Origin: Hydrogenophaga sp.
GTDB lineage: Bacteria; Pseudomonadota; Gammaproteobacteria; Burkholderiales; Burkholderiaceae_C
Direction of reading: 5' to 3'
NCBI GenBank assembly: GCA_018333605.1
Contig: JAGXSV010000083.1
Coordinates: forward strand, 62,001 to 126,000
Length of the DNA: 64,000 nt
How positions within the stretch are numbered: the stretch's first letter is position 1; the number at the start of each line of letters is the position of its first letter. The translations under genes and the position numbers were made by a program. The notes beneath the pieces were generated by a model. It did not search any database. It had not been told where the DNA came from and was given only the letters and a program-made list of their open reading frames with translations. Shown here in pieces: positions 24,800-33,260 of this stretch.

Positions 24800-25996
24800 C
24801 TACTGGATTGATGGGGCGGCGGTAGTCCCCTGGCGAACCTGCGCCTGCCTCGCGGCCTCTCGCTTCATGATGGCCGACGGGGTGTTCGCCTCTTGGATGG
24901 CTGCAACGATCACCATCTGTCCACCATAGAAGTACAAGATGAGTCCCATGATGCCGGCCATCAGCACCAGGTTGAGCTTGATTGCTGCCTTGGAAACAGC
25001 GTCTCTTGCTTCCACAAGACCAGTTGTTCCCACTTCGACCAGAACTTGATCGAATTGGGCCTTCTGATCGACCCTGTTCAGACTCTGGATGGCCCCGGCC
25101 AAGTGCGCTGAGAGAATCCCATGACCAAACGCACCCACGTAGTTGCCAGGAATCTGCGTCAAGTGGTCATTGATCTTGCCCAGGTGCTTTCTCATCCAGG
25201 GCTGGGCCGACTGCGACAAGGTCTCCACGGCATCAGTGAGTAGCCGCCCCGACTGCAGCATGAACGCCAAGTCAGCCATCAAACGAGTGCCTTGGATGTC
25301 GCGGTAGAGCGTAAGAATCGGCTTGAAAGGAACAAGAACGCTCCATGCAAGCCCACGCCTGCCTCGTGCCGCCTCCGCTTTGAATCGCCACTCGCCGGTG
25401 ATGTTGGCCAAGCCCCAAGTGAGGAGCCACGTCATGAATGCCAGGAAGACGCCCAGGAAGACGAGGCCCCACCTATTGAAGAAGATGGCCGAATCACGAT
25501 AGAAGGCGTTGAAGCCGACCCATATCTCCGCGGGGGCGCTCTCCATGAAAGCCGGAATCGTTGAGCTGGTAAGGATGTAGGCGAAAGCGAACCCGACAGG
25601 CAGCAACAGGATGGGGCCGATGACTCCCTTTCGGATAATCGCGCTCATCTCTCGCTGCTGGTCGATGTTGGAGGCCAAGTGGCGCAGCGTCTCGGCAGGG
25701 TCCTTGGCCTGGTGAAGCGTAGCCAACGCCATGTGGTCCGACCGGGGCATGCTGGCCATCAGGACATCGGGCAAGGACGTGATGCCGGCCTCCATCACAG
25801 CGCGCATAAACGCCAGACCAGAGGCCTTGGTCCTGTCTTGCGTGCGTTCTTCGACGGCGATGACGTATTCGCCCTCGACAAAATCCCGAAGAAGCTCCTT
25901 CTTTTCGATGGACTTGGCCAGCGTTCGATAGAACGTTGAACGCGTGCCCCAGAAGGAGCGCAGCTTTTTCCAGCGCGACAGGTCTTTCGCGATCAA
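24800..25996 (-). CDS. pilR: PilR-type inner-membrane platform protein (GspF family)
   Basis: 398 aa. Three hydrophobic segments are visible: GVIGPILLLPVGFAFAYILT (about 125-145), WGLVFLGVFLAFMTWLLTWG (about 175-195) and AGIMGLILYFYGGQMVIVAA near the C-terminus. GspF-like cytosolic domains lie around AMNAEAG-like MRAVMEAGITSLPDVLMASM and LMADLAFMLQSGRLLTDAVE. It anchors the PilQ ATPase and the growing pilus. It overlaps the pilQ stop by 4 bp, so translation is coupled. Confidence 0.9.
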   Translation of the reverse strand: MIAKDLSRWKKLRSFWGTRSTFYRTLAKSIEKKELLRDFVEGEYVIAVEERTQDRTKASGLAFMRAVMEAGITSLPDVLMASMPRSDHMALATLHQAKDPAETLRHLASNIDQQREMSAIIRKGVIGPILLLPVGFAFAYILTSSTIPAFMESAPAEIWVGFNAFYRDSAIFFNRWGLVFLGVFLAFMTWLLTWGLANITGEWRFKAEAARGRRGLAWSVLVPFKPILTLYRDIQGTRLMADLAFMLQSGRLLTDAVETLSQSAQPWMRKHLGKINDHLTQIPGNYVGAFGHGILSAHLAGAIQSLNRVDQKAQFDQVLVEVGTTGLVEARDAVSKAAIKLNLVLMAGIMGLILYFYGGQMVIVAAIQEANTPSAIMKREAARQAQVRQGTTAAPSIQ

Positions 25997-27903
25997 TTCG
26001 CCACCCCTTTTGGTGAGAGAACTTCCATGGTTTCAAGCTGAGTGAACCGCTCGATCTCACGGGGATCGATATGCCCCATCCACGCCTTGTAGATGGCGTG
26101 CTCACTCACAAGCTTGCCGTCTTGATTTCCAGAGAAGAGGTTTCTGTCGCTGTATTCCTGTCGCCAGTACCTCATCGCTTCCCGGTCTTTCCCTTGGGAA
26201 GCCAGGTCCAACCATTGCGTGTCTGGCATGAGCATTTCGGCCAGGATCGTCAGGCCCTTCGTACCCCGACCGCGACAGTGTGGGCAGCCATCGGGGTTGC
26301 GGAAGCGAAGCGCCTTTGGATCGACGCCGAAGCGATCTCGAAGCGTCTTGGCTACGCGTTTGATGTAGGCCTCTTCCTCTTGTTCTCGCGCGTCCTTCGA
26401 GTTCTTGAGCCGACTCAGAATCGCTGCTGTGTCCAACTTGCAATGTGCGCACAGCAGCGGCGAGAGCGCCTGATAGCACAACATTCCGATGAGGCGGGAT
26501 GTCGTCAATTCGGACCGGGTCAATCCGATGTTCGGGTCCGTGAGTCGGTTGAGGGCGCCCTCGATCGAATCCACGTGCAGCGTGAATGCGCTCATGTGTC
26601 CCGACTTGGCGACGTTCGCCATCGCCCGTGCACTCAGTTTGTCCCGCACCTCACCGACATCGACGAAGTCTGGGTCGGTTCGCATCAGGCTCTCGATGGC
26701 CTCTGAGTACGGGTCCTTCTTTCCGGCCTCTGACAAGGTCAGAAGATTGCGCTGCACATAGATCTGATGGATGTGCGACATCGGGTATTCGATGGGATCG
26801 GCCACCTGATACATCGCCATTTCGCCGTACCCAGGGTGGGTCTCAACAAAGGTCTTTGCAGCTGTTGTCTTGCCCGAACCTGTCACCCCCATTTGCCCAA
26901 TGGCACCTGCCTGAAGACGCTGGGAGCGTCTGAAGACTTCGATGTGACTCGGCGCAAACCCCATCTCCATGAACGACATGGGTTTCGCTCCCGGTGTGTT
27001 TGGAAGCAGCCGACACACGACCTTTGGCCCGTACAGCCCGCGAACTGACGCGAACCGCAGTCTGAGGTTCGGGATGCCCAAGTTGGAATCGATCATCGAC
27101 GCGAGCGTCGACGTTTCTGAGAAAGTGCCGTGGTTGTTGCTGTGACGATCCGACAGGACCTCGTACCCGGCCTTCATGGCGTTGAGCACGTCGCGCTCAG
27201 AGAAGATTCCATTGGAAGACCCCGGGACGGGCTCCAAACCTCCATCGACCCGAATCATCACTTCTGCTTTTCCGCCATCGAGAATCCGCATGTGAAGGTC
27301 AGTGGCCTTCTCATCCTTGGCCAGGCGAGTCCACTCAGTGAAGAGTGCGACTCCTTCGTTCGCCTTTCCAAGGCTGCCTCCTCTGCGGCCGACGCCGTCA
27401 AGCGCAGACAGGCGAATCGAGCGAATGACCTCTTCGCTGGCACGGTACTCACGGCCACCAGAAGAGAGCCCAGCCTCGGCAAGCGCAGAATGGATGATGC
27501 CCAAGTAGGGCGTGACGGCGGCGAGCGATTTAGGGCTGTAGTAGATCCTGGCTTGGCTGTGATTGAGCTTGAGAGCGATCACTGAATCCTGCAGATCTTT
27601 CGGGATTCGTAGTGCCGGGTTGGTGGAATCAACGGCGGTGAGAACTCCGCGCACCGCCGGCATGTCCGACATGGACGTGATGGTGGCTTCCAGTCCATTC
27701 TGTGGCGGCTCAGCCGGCACAGAGTCAAGCCCACCACTTGATGGTTGTGAGTCGACCTCAGCTCCTCCAGGCATCGTATCCATCGCAACCGTTGCGAGTC
27801 GAGAGCGCCTGCGCTCTTGCGCCCCGTTTGCGCTTCGCTGTGCGCGAGATGTCGTGGGCACGGCACCAGGAGTGCCGATCATCTTGGTCAACCAACTGGC
27901 CAT
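25993..27903 (-). CDS. pilQ: PilQ-type assembly ATPase (GspE/VirB11 superfamily)
   Basis: 636 aa. The Pro/Ser-rich N-terminal region is followed by the ATPase core: Walker A GVTGSGKTTAAK near residue 340, an Asp box around ADPIEYPMSHIHQIY, Walker B DFVDVGEVRDKLSARAMANV, and His-box-like HMSAFTLHVDSIEGALNRL. A C-terminal zinc motif pairs LLCAHCKLD with DGCPHCRGRG. It powers thin-pilus extension. By analogy with R64 it is the only assembly ATPase in the operon. The start is 27 bp after pilP. Confidence 0.9.
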   Translation of the reverse strand: MASWLTKMIGTPGAVPTTSRAQRSANGAQERRRSRLATVAMDTMPGGAEVDSQPSSGGLDSVPAEPPQNGLEATITSMSDMPAVRGVLTAVDSTNPALRIPKDLQDSVIALKLNHSQARIYYSPKSLAAVTPYLGIIHSALAEAGLSSGGREYRASEEVIRSIRLSALDGVGRRGGSLGKANEGVALFTEWTRLAKDEKATDLHMRILDGGKAEVMIRVDGGLEPVPGSSNGIFSERDVLNAMKAGYEVLSDRHSNNHGTFSETSTLASMIDSNLGIPNLRLRFASVRGLYGPKVVCRLLPNTPGAKPMSFMEMGFAPSHIEVFRRSQRLQAGAIGQMGVTGSGKTTAAKTFVETHPGYGEMAMYQVADPIEYPMSHIHQIYVQRNLLTLSEAGKKDPYSEAIESLMRTDPDFVDVGEVRDKLSARAMANVAKSGHMSAFTLHVDSIEGALNRLTDPNIGLTRSELTTSRLIGMLCYQALSPLLCAHCKLDTAAILSRLKNSKDAREQEEEAYIKRVAKTLRDRFGVDPKALRFRNPDGCPHCRGRGTKGLTILAEMLMPDTQWLDLASQGKDREAMRYWRQEYSDRNLFSGNQDGKLVSEHAIYKAWMGHIDPREIERFTQLETMEVLSPKGVAN

Positions 27904-27930
27904 GGAGATACCTCAGTGATGGAGCCTGGG

Positions 27931-28557
27931 TCATTCGAACCAGCTGTGCTGCTGGCCAACAGACACCCGAAACGTCTTGGGTTCGGCCAGGCACTTTCGC
28001 CTTTGCTGCCGGACCAGCGTGCGACAGTCTTCCTGCGACTTGGGCGTGGTGAAAACCACTGTGGACTGCTCCACGGCCTTCACCACGAAACGCCCAGCGA
28101 TCTTGGAGCCCTCACTGACACGTATCAGAGCGTCATCAACCTGCAGGTCGGCTGAGAGTCGTTGACCTGCTCTGCCGTAGACAGCGCGCGTCGCCAGTCG
28201 CCGCTCCACCTTCTCTGGGAGTGCTTCTTGAGACGCCTTGCCCTCATCTTTTGGTGCGGGCTTTTCTGTTGTGAACCCAGCCTTCTTCAAGAAGTCTTCT
28301 GTGGCTTTCTGCCGTTGAATCTCGGCCATCTCGCCGATCGTCAGGGGAACGGTTGGATCGCGATAGGGTCGTTTCTCGGGCTGTGCTGGAACGTTGGCGG
28401 TCCGAGGGGCGCCGATCACCATCGTGGAGATCTGCTGCTGGCTCCTGTCAAACTCGGATTGCCCGGCCACAGCAGCCGGTGACTGAGCTGCCGTGCCGCC
28501 TGCCAGGGTCAGACCAGCAACCAAACACAGAGTGGGAATCAGACGATTACCGCGCAT
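27931..28557 (-). CDS. pilP: PilP-type pilus biogenesis protein
   Basis: 208 aa from ATG 28557 (28566 also possible). Signal peptide (LIPTLCLVAGLTLAGGTAAQ), then a Gln/Lys-rich linker and a C-terminal beta domain (DALIRVSEGSKIAGRFVVKA, VEQSTVVFTTPKSQEDCRTL). This matches R64 PilP in size, order and layout. It is periplasmic and probably links PilO/PilR to the secretin. It overlaps the end of pilO by 11 bp. Confidence 0.8.
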   Translation of the reverse strand: MRGNRLIPTLCLVAGLTLAGGTAAQSPAAVAGQSEFDRSQQQISTMVIGAPRTANVPAQPEKRPYRDPTVPLTIGEMAEIQRQKATEDFLKKAGFTTEKPAPKDEGKASQEALPEKVERRLATRAVYGRAGQRLSADLQVDDALIRVSEGSKIAGRFVVKAVEQSTVVFTTPKSQEDCRTLVRQQRRKCLAEPKTFRVSVGQQHSWFE

Positions 28558-29824
28558 AGGTTTCACCTTCCAGTTTCACGACGAAAGCGTTCGGATTCGC
28601 CGTATTGATTTCGAAAGCACTCAGGAGGACGTTCTTGGGCAACCTTGAGATCGCGTCCACCGAGAACGGATAGCTCGTCGTGATCGTGGTCTTGCTGGAC
28701 TTGACCAAGACCTCCTGCTTCACACCAGAGGACGCCACCGGTGGCCATGGAACCTGCTTGGCGTCCACGGACATCGAGAACCCGGCGTTTGCAAGCTCGT
28801 GGATTGCAGGTCGGATGACCTGGTGAAGAGCCACCAAACCATTCGGCAAGCCATCCAGATCGAGGCCTGCCCTTTGCCCGGAATTGGCAAACCTGAAGAC
28901 AGCGGAGTCGTCCGTCCTCGACTCATCGGCAAGATAGAGACCATCGGGACGAGCTGAGATGAGTTCCAACAGGTCGCCACCCTCTCTGTTCCATGTCTCA
29001 ACACACTCCTCGACGGTGCATCTCAGCTTGATCAGTGACCACCCGGAAACCAGATATGGCTGGCCCTGGAGCTCTCCGAGCTTCTGTGAGACGGATTCGA
29101 AACCCCACCCGGCCGTAGCGGAGGCTTCACGAAGCGCATTCAGGTATGGGGTTGTCCGATCATTGGCCGCCAGCCGCTTCAGTCGATCAGCTTGCTTCTG
29201 CGGCTGGATCACAAACTGGTCGTAGACGTAAGCGCCCCCGATGCCACACAGCAGCACAAAGGCAAGAATCGGCACGACGGGGGATCCGGGAACAGCCTTG
29301 AGAAGCAACTCCTTTTGCTTCAAGGGCGCTTCGATCAGATCACCCCAGGTGATGTCCGACGCCTCGAACGGCGCTTCATCGTGCTCAAAGTACGCAGGAC
29401 AGCGGCCGCCGAGCTCATTGAAACGGTCGATCGCCAGCGTCAGGATCTTGCTCTTCTGGTCGACACCGTCATACGCGATTTGGCCGTTACGAACCACGCA
29501 CAGCGCCCGCTTCTCTGCGTCGCCTTTCAGCCCCATCACAAAGATGGCATTGAATTCGTCCGGATGGTTGGCAAAAAGGAACTCTTGGCAGGCCAGGGCA
29601 AAGGGAATCGCACGCTTGTGCTTTCGGCTTTGCAGCACATCTTGTGTTTCGAGGCCGATGTACCGCGCGTCCTCGAACTCGACGACCACGTAGCGCTCGG
29701 CCGAGACAAGCTTCGCCACCTGGCGCACGCCCGTTCGCGTGATCTTCTTGCCGGGCAGCACAGACCATTTGATCCCCGCAACCACAGCCACGCCCTTGTT
29801 CGTGACATGAATGACTTTGCTCAT
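28547..29824 (-). CDS. pilO: PilO-type pilus biogenesis protein
   Basis: 425 aa. An N-terminal cytosolic domain (about 165 residues; SAERYVVVEFEDARYIGLET) precedes a transmembrane helix (PVVPILAFVLLCGIGGAYVY, about 180-200) and a coiled periplasmic domain. The arrangement matches PilO of R64-type thin pili (not the type IVa PilO fold). It forms the inner-membrane platform with PilP and PilR. Confidence 0.8.
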   Translation of the reverse strand: MSKVIHVTNKGVAVVAGIKWSVLPGKKITRTGVRQVAKLVSAERYVVVEFEDARYIGLETQDVLQSRKHKRAIPFALACQEFLFANHPDEFNAIFVMGLKGDAEKRALCVVRNGQIAYDGVDQKSKILTLAIDRFNELGGRCPAYFEHDEAPFEASDITWGDLIEAPLKQKELLLKAVPGSPVVPILAFVLLCGIGGAYVYDQFVIQPQKQADRLKRLAANDRTTPYLNALREASATAGWGFESVSQKLGELQGQPYLVSGWSLIKLRCTVEECVETWNREGGDLLELISARPDGLYLADESRTDDSAVFRFANSGQRAGLDLDGLPNGLVALHQVIRPAIHELANAGFSMSVDAKQVPWPPVASSGVKQEVLVKSSKTTITTSYPFSVDAISRLPKNVLLSAFEINTANPNAFVVKLEGETYAR

Positions 29825-29876
29825 GAAGTGGCCTTCTCGCCTTTTTCGTTGAACAACTGGCCGGACATGATCCCGG

Positions 29877-31607
29877 TCACAGCGGCGTTGCCCGCATCAG
29901 CACGAGAAAGTGCTCTCGGGACACTTCGGCTTTGAGCGAGCCGCCTGCAGCCACTGGCATTTGCCTGGTCAGGCGGTTTTGGTCGTCCTTCGAAACCAGA
30001 CGCGAAAGGCCCGTGATCACGGCGGTTTCTCCTGGGGCGAGCAGCACGGTAGAGCTTGCGTTGATCGCATCAATGCGTGGGGTTTGAACCTTCTGCAGCG
30101 TCTCGCCGGCGCCGGTTGACACATCGAATAGCCCCAACAGATCAGACAGGCTGATGCTGTACTTGATCATCACCGTGTTGTCGTTCTGCACGTATGGAAG
30201 CACGGAAAACTGATCACCAGTCGTCACCGTATCCGTCTTGAGACCCGGCGCACCAGAGCCGCCAGTTGCACTCGCTGTTCCAGGTACGGTTTCCTTGAGG
30301 TAGCCGTCCGTGCTCAGGCGCGACTTCGTGTCCCATTGCCCGTTCAGGGTCGTGATGGAGACGGGACGGTGTTGCGTTGACTGGCCGAACTGACTCAGCA
30401 ACGTAACCATCGCCCTGGAGTTCGTAGTGCCGTTGGAGGAAATGATGTTGACACCCAGTTGACTGGCTGTCGTCTCGGTGAGGCTTGCGGGGGTTCTGAA
30501 ACTGACCCCGTACCGGTTCGATAGCGACTGAAAGACGCTGCTCCAGTCCACTCCCGCTTGATCTTGGTCCCGTGTTCTGACCGAATAGATGTCGAACGTC
30601 ACATTGACCATTCGGCGCAGCGCCTTGTTCTCCAGGTCGAGGAAGGCCCGCACGCGCGATTGCGTTTCCTTTGAAGCAACAACCACGATCCGGCCAGACC
30701 CGTCGGACATGGTCACCGAAGACCCCGGATCCTGGGCAACCATGTCCTGGACGGTCTTCAACAAGGATTCACGCACGTTCATGCTGCCTTGCTGCTGGAT
30801 CGCGGTCCGGTTCGTCGTGGAGAGATTGACGCCATCCTCGGAAGCAGAACCTCCTCCACTGGCACCTGCAGACATCGAGAATGTCTGCGTTCCAGGGAAA
30901 GCAGCGACGTCGTAGCTTTGGGTGATGAGCCGCATCAGGACAACCGCCCCATCAGAGAACTCCCATGCGAGGGACAGCGAGTTGGTGACTTGATCGAGGA
31001 AGTCCCTCAGACGTCCCTTGAAGTTCATGGGGATCGAGTGGACGGTGATGGGGCGAGCTGCCGATAGCGCGTCCGCAGCAACGGAAGCACCTGGCGCACT
31101 TCTTTGCGGAGATGGATTGGGTGCGGCCGTGAGTGGTTGACCAGCAATCGGCGCCGGCATCAATGTAGCCAGCTCAACTGGCGCACCGTCGGTGGGCCCG
31201 GCCGCGGCCATGAACACGTCGTCTCGAACTCGAACAGGTACACCAGTCATCTGCGTCAGGCGGGCAGCCAACTGAGGAAGGCTGGTGTTCCTTGAAAACT
31301 CGAACGTGTAGGTCTCGTTGAATACAGCGGGCAGACGGTCTTCCATCCGAGGTACGGAGCGCATACCTCCAACCCAGGGCTGGCTCGACGCGCGAACGAG
31401 CTGGCGACTCTGAAAGTCAAGCGTTCGACCTTCAACGCGAGCCGGCGACCCGTAGGTAGCCTGTGTTCCGCCAAGGTCCCGCGGCTGCACTTGCACCGGC
31501 ACTCGCGCTTCAATTTCCCGCTGATCCTTCTTGAGCTGCGGACTCGCGCAACCGGCTGCGATGAGCGCGCAGGCCAGAATGGAACCGACATTGTGTAGAC
31601 GCTGCAT
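29877..31607 (-). CDS. pilN: PilN-type outer-membrane secretin (lipoprotein)
   Basis: 576 aa. Lipobox AAGC in ILACALIAAGCASPQLKKDQ. Two N domains (RLTQMTGVPVRVRDDVFMAA; IPMNFKGRLRDFLDQVTNSL) are followed by a Ser/Thr-rich region and the secretin core (VNVTFDIYSVRTRDQDQAGV, SSNGTTNSRAMVTLLSQFGQ). The conserved C-terminal segment is GETAVITGLSRLVSKDDQNR. It forms the outer-membrane channel for the pilus. The order pilL-pilN-pilO-pilP-pilQ-pilR-pilS-pilV matches R64 apart from the missing pilM and inserted genes. Confidence 0.9.
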   Translation of the reverse strand: MQRLHNVGSILACALIAAGCASPQLKKDQREIEARVPVQVQPRDLGGTQATYGSPARVEGRTLDFQSRQLVRASSQPWVGGMRSVPRMEDRLPAVFNETYTFEFSRNTSLPQLAARLTQMTGVPVRVRDDVFMAAAGPTDGAPVELATLMPAPIAGQPLTAAPNPSPQRSAPGASVAADALSAARPITVHSIPMNFKGRLRDFLDQVTNSLSLAWEFSDGAVVLMRLITQSYDVAAFPGTQTFSMSAGASGGGSASEDGVNLSTTNRTAIQQQGSMNVRESLLKTVQDMVAQDPGSSVTMSDGSGRIVVVASKETQSRVRAFLDLENKALRRMVNVTFDIYSVRTRDQDQAGVDWSSVFQSLSNRYGVSFRTPASLTETTASQLGVNIISSNGTTNSRAMVTLLSQFGQSTQHRPVSITTLNGQWDTKSRLSTDGYLKETVPGTASATGGSGAPGLKTDTVTTGDQFSVLPYVQNDNTVMIKYSISLSDLLGLFDVSTGAGETLQKVQTPRIDAINASSTVLLAPGETAVITGLSRLVSKDDQNRLTRQMPVAAGGSLKAEVSREHFLVLMRATPL

Positions 31608-31612
31608 CTTGG

Positions 31613-32314
31613 TTACTCCTTGTTCGGTTGATCGCCCAGACGGGTGATTCGCAGCAGAGGTGGGTCATTGGCGTAGACCACCGCTTCGAGGGGGTAGTCG
31701 CTCTCACGAATGGCAGGTGAATTCAAGACTCGGTTCAGCGCATCGTTGAACGACCCCGAGAACCGGTCCTCAGCGGTGATGAGAATGTGACGATCGGCAT
31801 CCCAGAGCAGTCGATACCCTGCTTGTTGCACCCATCGCTCCAGGGTGGTCTCCAGCCGCAAGTCACTGACCTTGACCTCCCAGGTTTGGGCAGGAACCGC
31901 CGGCCTTTCTTCGACGGTCGGCGAGGCTGCGATCCTGGCGCCCTCCGCGGAGCTTTCAACCGCTGGCTGAACCACGGCTTTTGGACTCCCCTGGTCGATG
32001 AATATCCTTCGACCAGTCGCATCGATGGTTGCCTTCAAGGCTTCAGCCTCCAGCCACCTTTCGAAGGCTGTGGTCCACGCCTCTCCGGCCACCACCGTGA
32101 TGCTGCTGGTGCGCGTGACATCAACCGAACGGCTGGTGAAGCCAGTCCAGCCCTTCGGTGCAATTGCCTTTGCAACTGCGACGATGCTCCCTTCGACCCG
32201 TTGTTGAACCTCAGAAACAGGTTGCGGCCCCAGCGCACCGATCACTTGCAGTCGGGGCTCCGCATGTGCGGCCCCGACAAAAAAGGCCGCCAAAACAAAC
32301 AGTGTTCGGATCAT
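31613..32314 (-). CDS. pilL: PilL-type protein with TcpQ-like C-terminal domain
   Basis: 233 aa from ATG 32314 (MIRTLFVLAAFFVGAAHAEP, a signal peptide). The C-terminal part QTWEVKVSDLRLETTLERWV, QQAGYRLLWDADRHILITAE and FNDALNRVLNSPAIRESDYP is the TcpQ/PilL secretin-partner domain. R64 PilL is a lipoprotein; here the signal peptide lacks a lipobox Cys. It is the first pilus structural gene, just upstream of the secretin (5 bp). Confidence 0.85.
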   Translation of the reverse strand: MIRTLFVLAAFFVGAAHAEPRLQVIGALGPQPVSEVQQRVEGSIVAVAKAIAPKGWTGFTSRSVDVTRTSSITVVAGEAWTTAFERWLEAEALKATIDATGRRIFIDQGSPKAVVQPAVESSAEGARIAASPTVEERPAVPAQTWEVKVSDLRLETTLERWVQQAGYRLLWDADRHILITAEDRFSGSFNDALNRVLNSPAIRESDYPLEAVVYANDPPLLRITRLGDQPNKE

Positions 32315-32381
32315 TGAATACCTCTTGATTGCGCTGAGTTGAAAATGGCCCCGGTACGTGGACGGTGGCGTGTTGAATAGG

Positions 32382-33122
32382 TCACCCGCGCGCTTGATCA
32401 CAGATCTGCGCGAGCGCGTGGATGTATGTCCCCTGTAGCTCGACCATGTTGCTGGCGACGCCAGCGATGTATCGGCGCTTCAATGAAGGGGTCTTGGAGT
32501 GGTAGCGTCCAACACCTTCGACCAGAGAGCCCGTTTCGACGATGTGCTCTTGCAAGATCGAGTCGGCTACTCGGATGTTCGTCACCGGATCGAACGCGTC
32601 ATTGAGACTTGCGAATCGAGTACCGTTCCATCGCCAGTTGACTTGCATCAATCCGACATCGAAGTTGTTTTCGCCCTTTTTCAGCAAGTCACGGACATGC
32701 TCAACTGCCAACTCCTTGTTGGCGAAGTAGTACGCACGCCCGGCGTGATTGACCGACCATGGCCAGTACCACCCGGCACGCCCAGTTTCCCGAAGAGCCA
32801 CAGCAGCAAGTACTGCTGCAGGCGAAGCCGTGCCGACCGCTTCGAAGAGTGCCGTTGGGGAGAGCAGTCGCCAAAACCCCAATCCCTCTGCCATTGCGTA
32901 GGCGGTAGCGGCATCAAGGACGGACGGCGACCACGTCGCGCGACCTGTCCTCACAAGCGACTCGAGGTTGGGAGCACTTGCTTCTGTGACCCTCAATAGC
33001 GCCGCGCGCTCACCTTGACACACAACAACATTTCCCTTGCGACCGCCGAAATCGGACGCAAAGGCACCAAAGCCCACCGCGAGGAGACTGGTGCCAATGG
33101 CGAAGAGGATGTTGCTTTGCAT
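32382..33122 (-). CDS. lytic transglycosylase-like protein (pilus/T4SS-associated)
   Basis: 246 aa with a signal sequence (ILFAIGTSLLAVGFGAFASD). The SLT-like domain has the catalytic Glu in AVALRETGRAGWY, FDVGLMQVNWRWN as the GLMQ-type motif, and DPVTNIRVADSIL. It would open peptidoglycan for the pilus, equivalent to R64 PilT or VirB1. It heads the leftward pilus operon. Its start lies within the region opposite the DinG-like upstream ORF, so promoters for both directions lie around 33120-33260. Confidence 0.8.
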   Translation of the reverse strand: MQSNILFAIGTSLLAVGFGAFASDFGGRKGNVVVCQGERAALLRVTEASAPNLESLVRTGRATWSPSVLDAATAYAMAEGLGFWRLLSPTALFEAVGTASPAAVLAAVALRETGRAGWYWPWSVNHAGRAYYFANKELAVEHVRDLLKKGENNFDVGLMQVNWRWNGTRFASLNDAFDPVTNIRVADSILQEHIVETGSLVEGVGRYHSKTPSLKRRYIAGVASNMVELQGTYIHALAQICDQARG

Positions 33123-33260
33123 GTCAGCAGTTTCATGCTGGGATCGCTTCCCGAATCTTCGAATGACGAGACTTTGGTTGCCTCTTTCGATCGCGCAAAC
33201 GTCCAGCGCCTGGACTCATGCGAACTTGCACGACTTGCTTTTCGAAGGACGTGGCTCATC

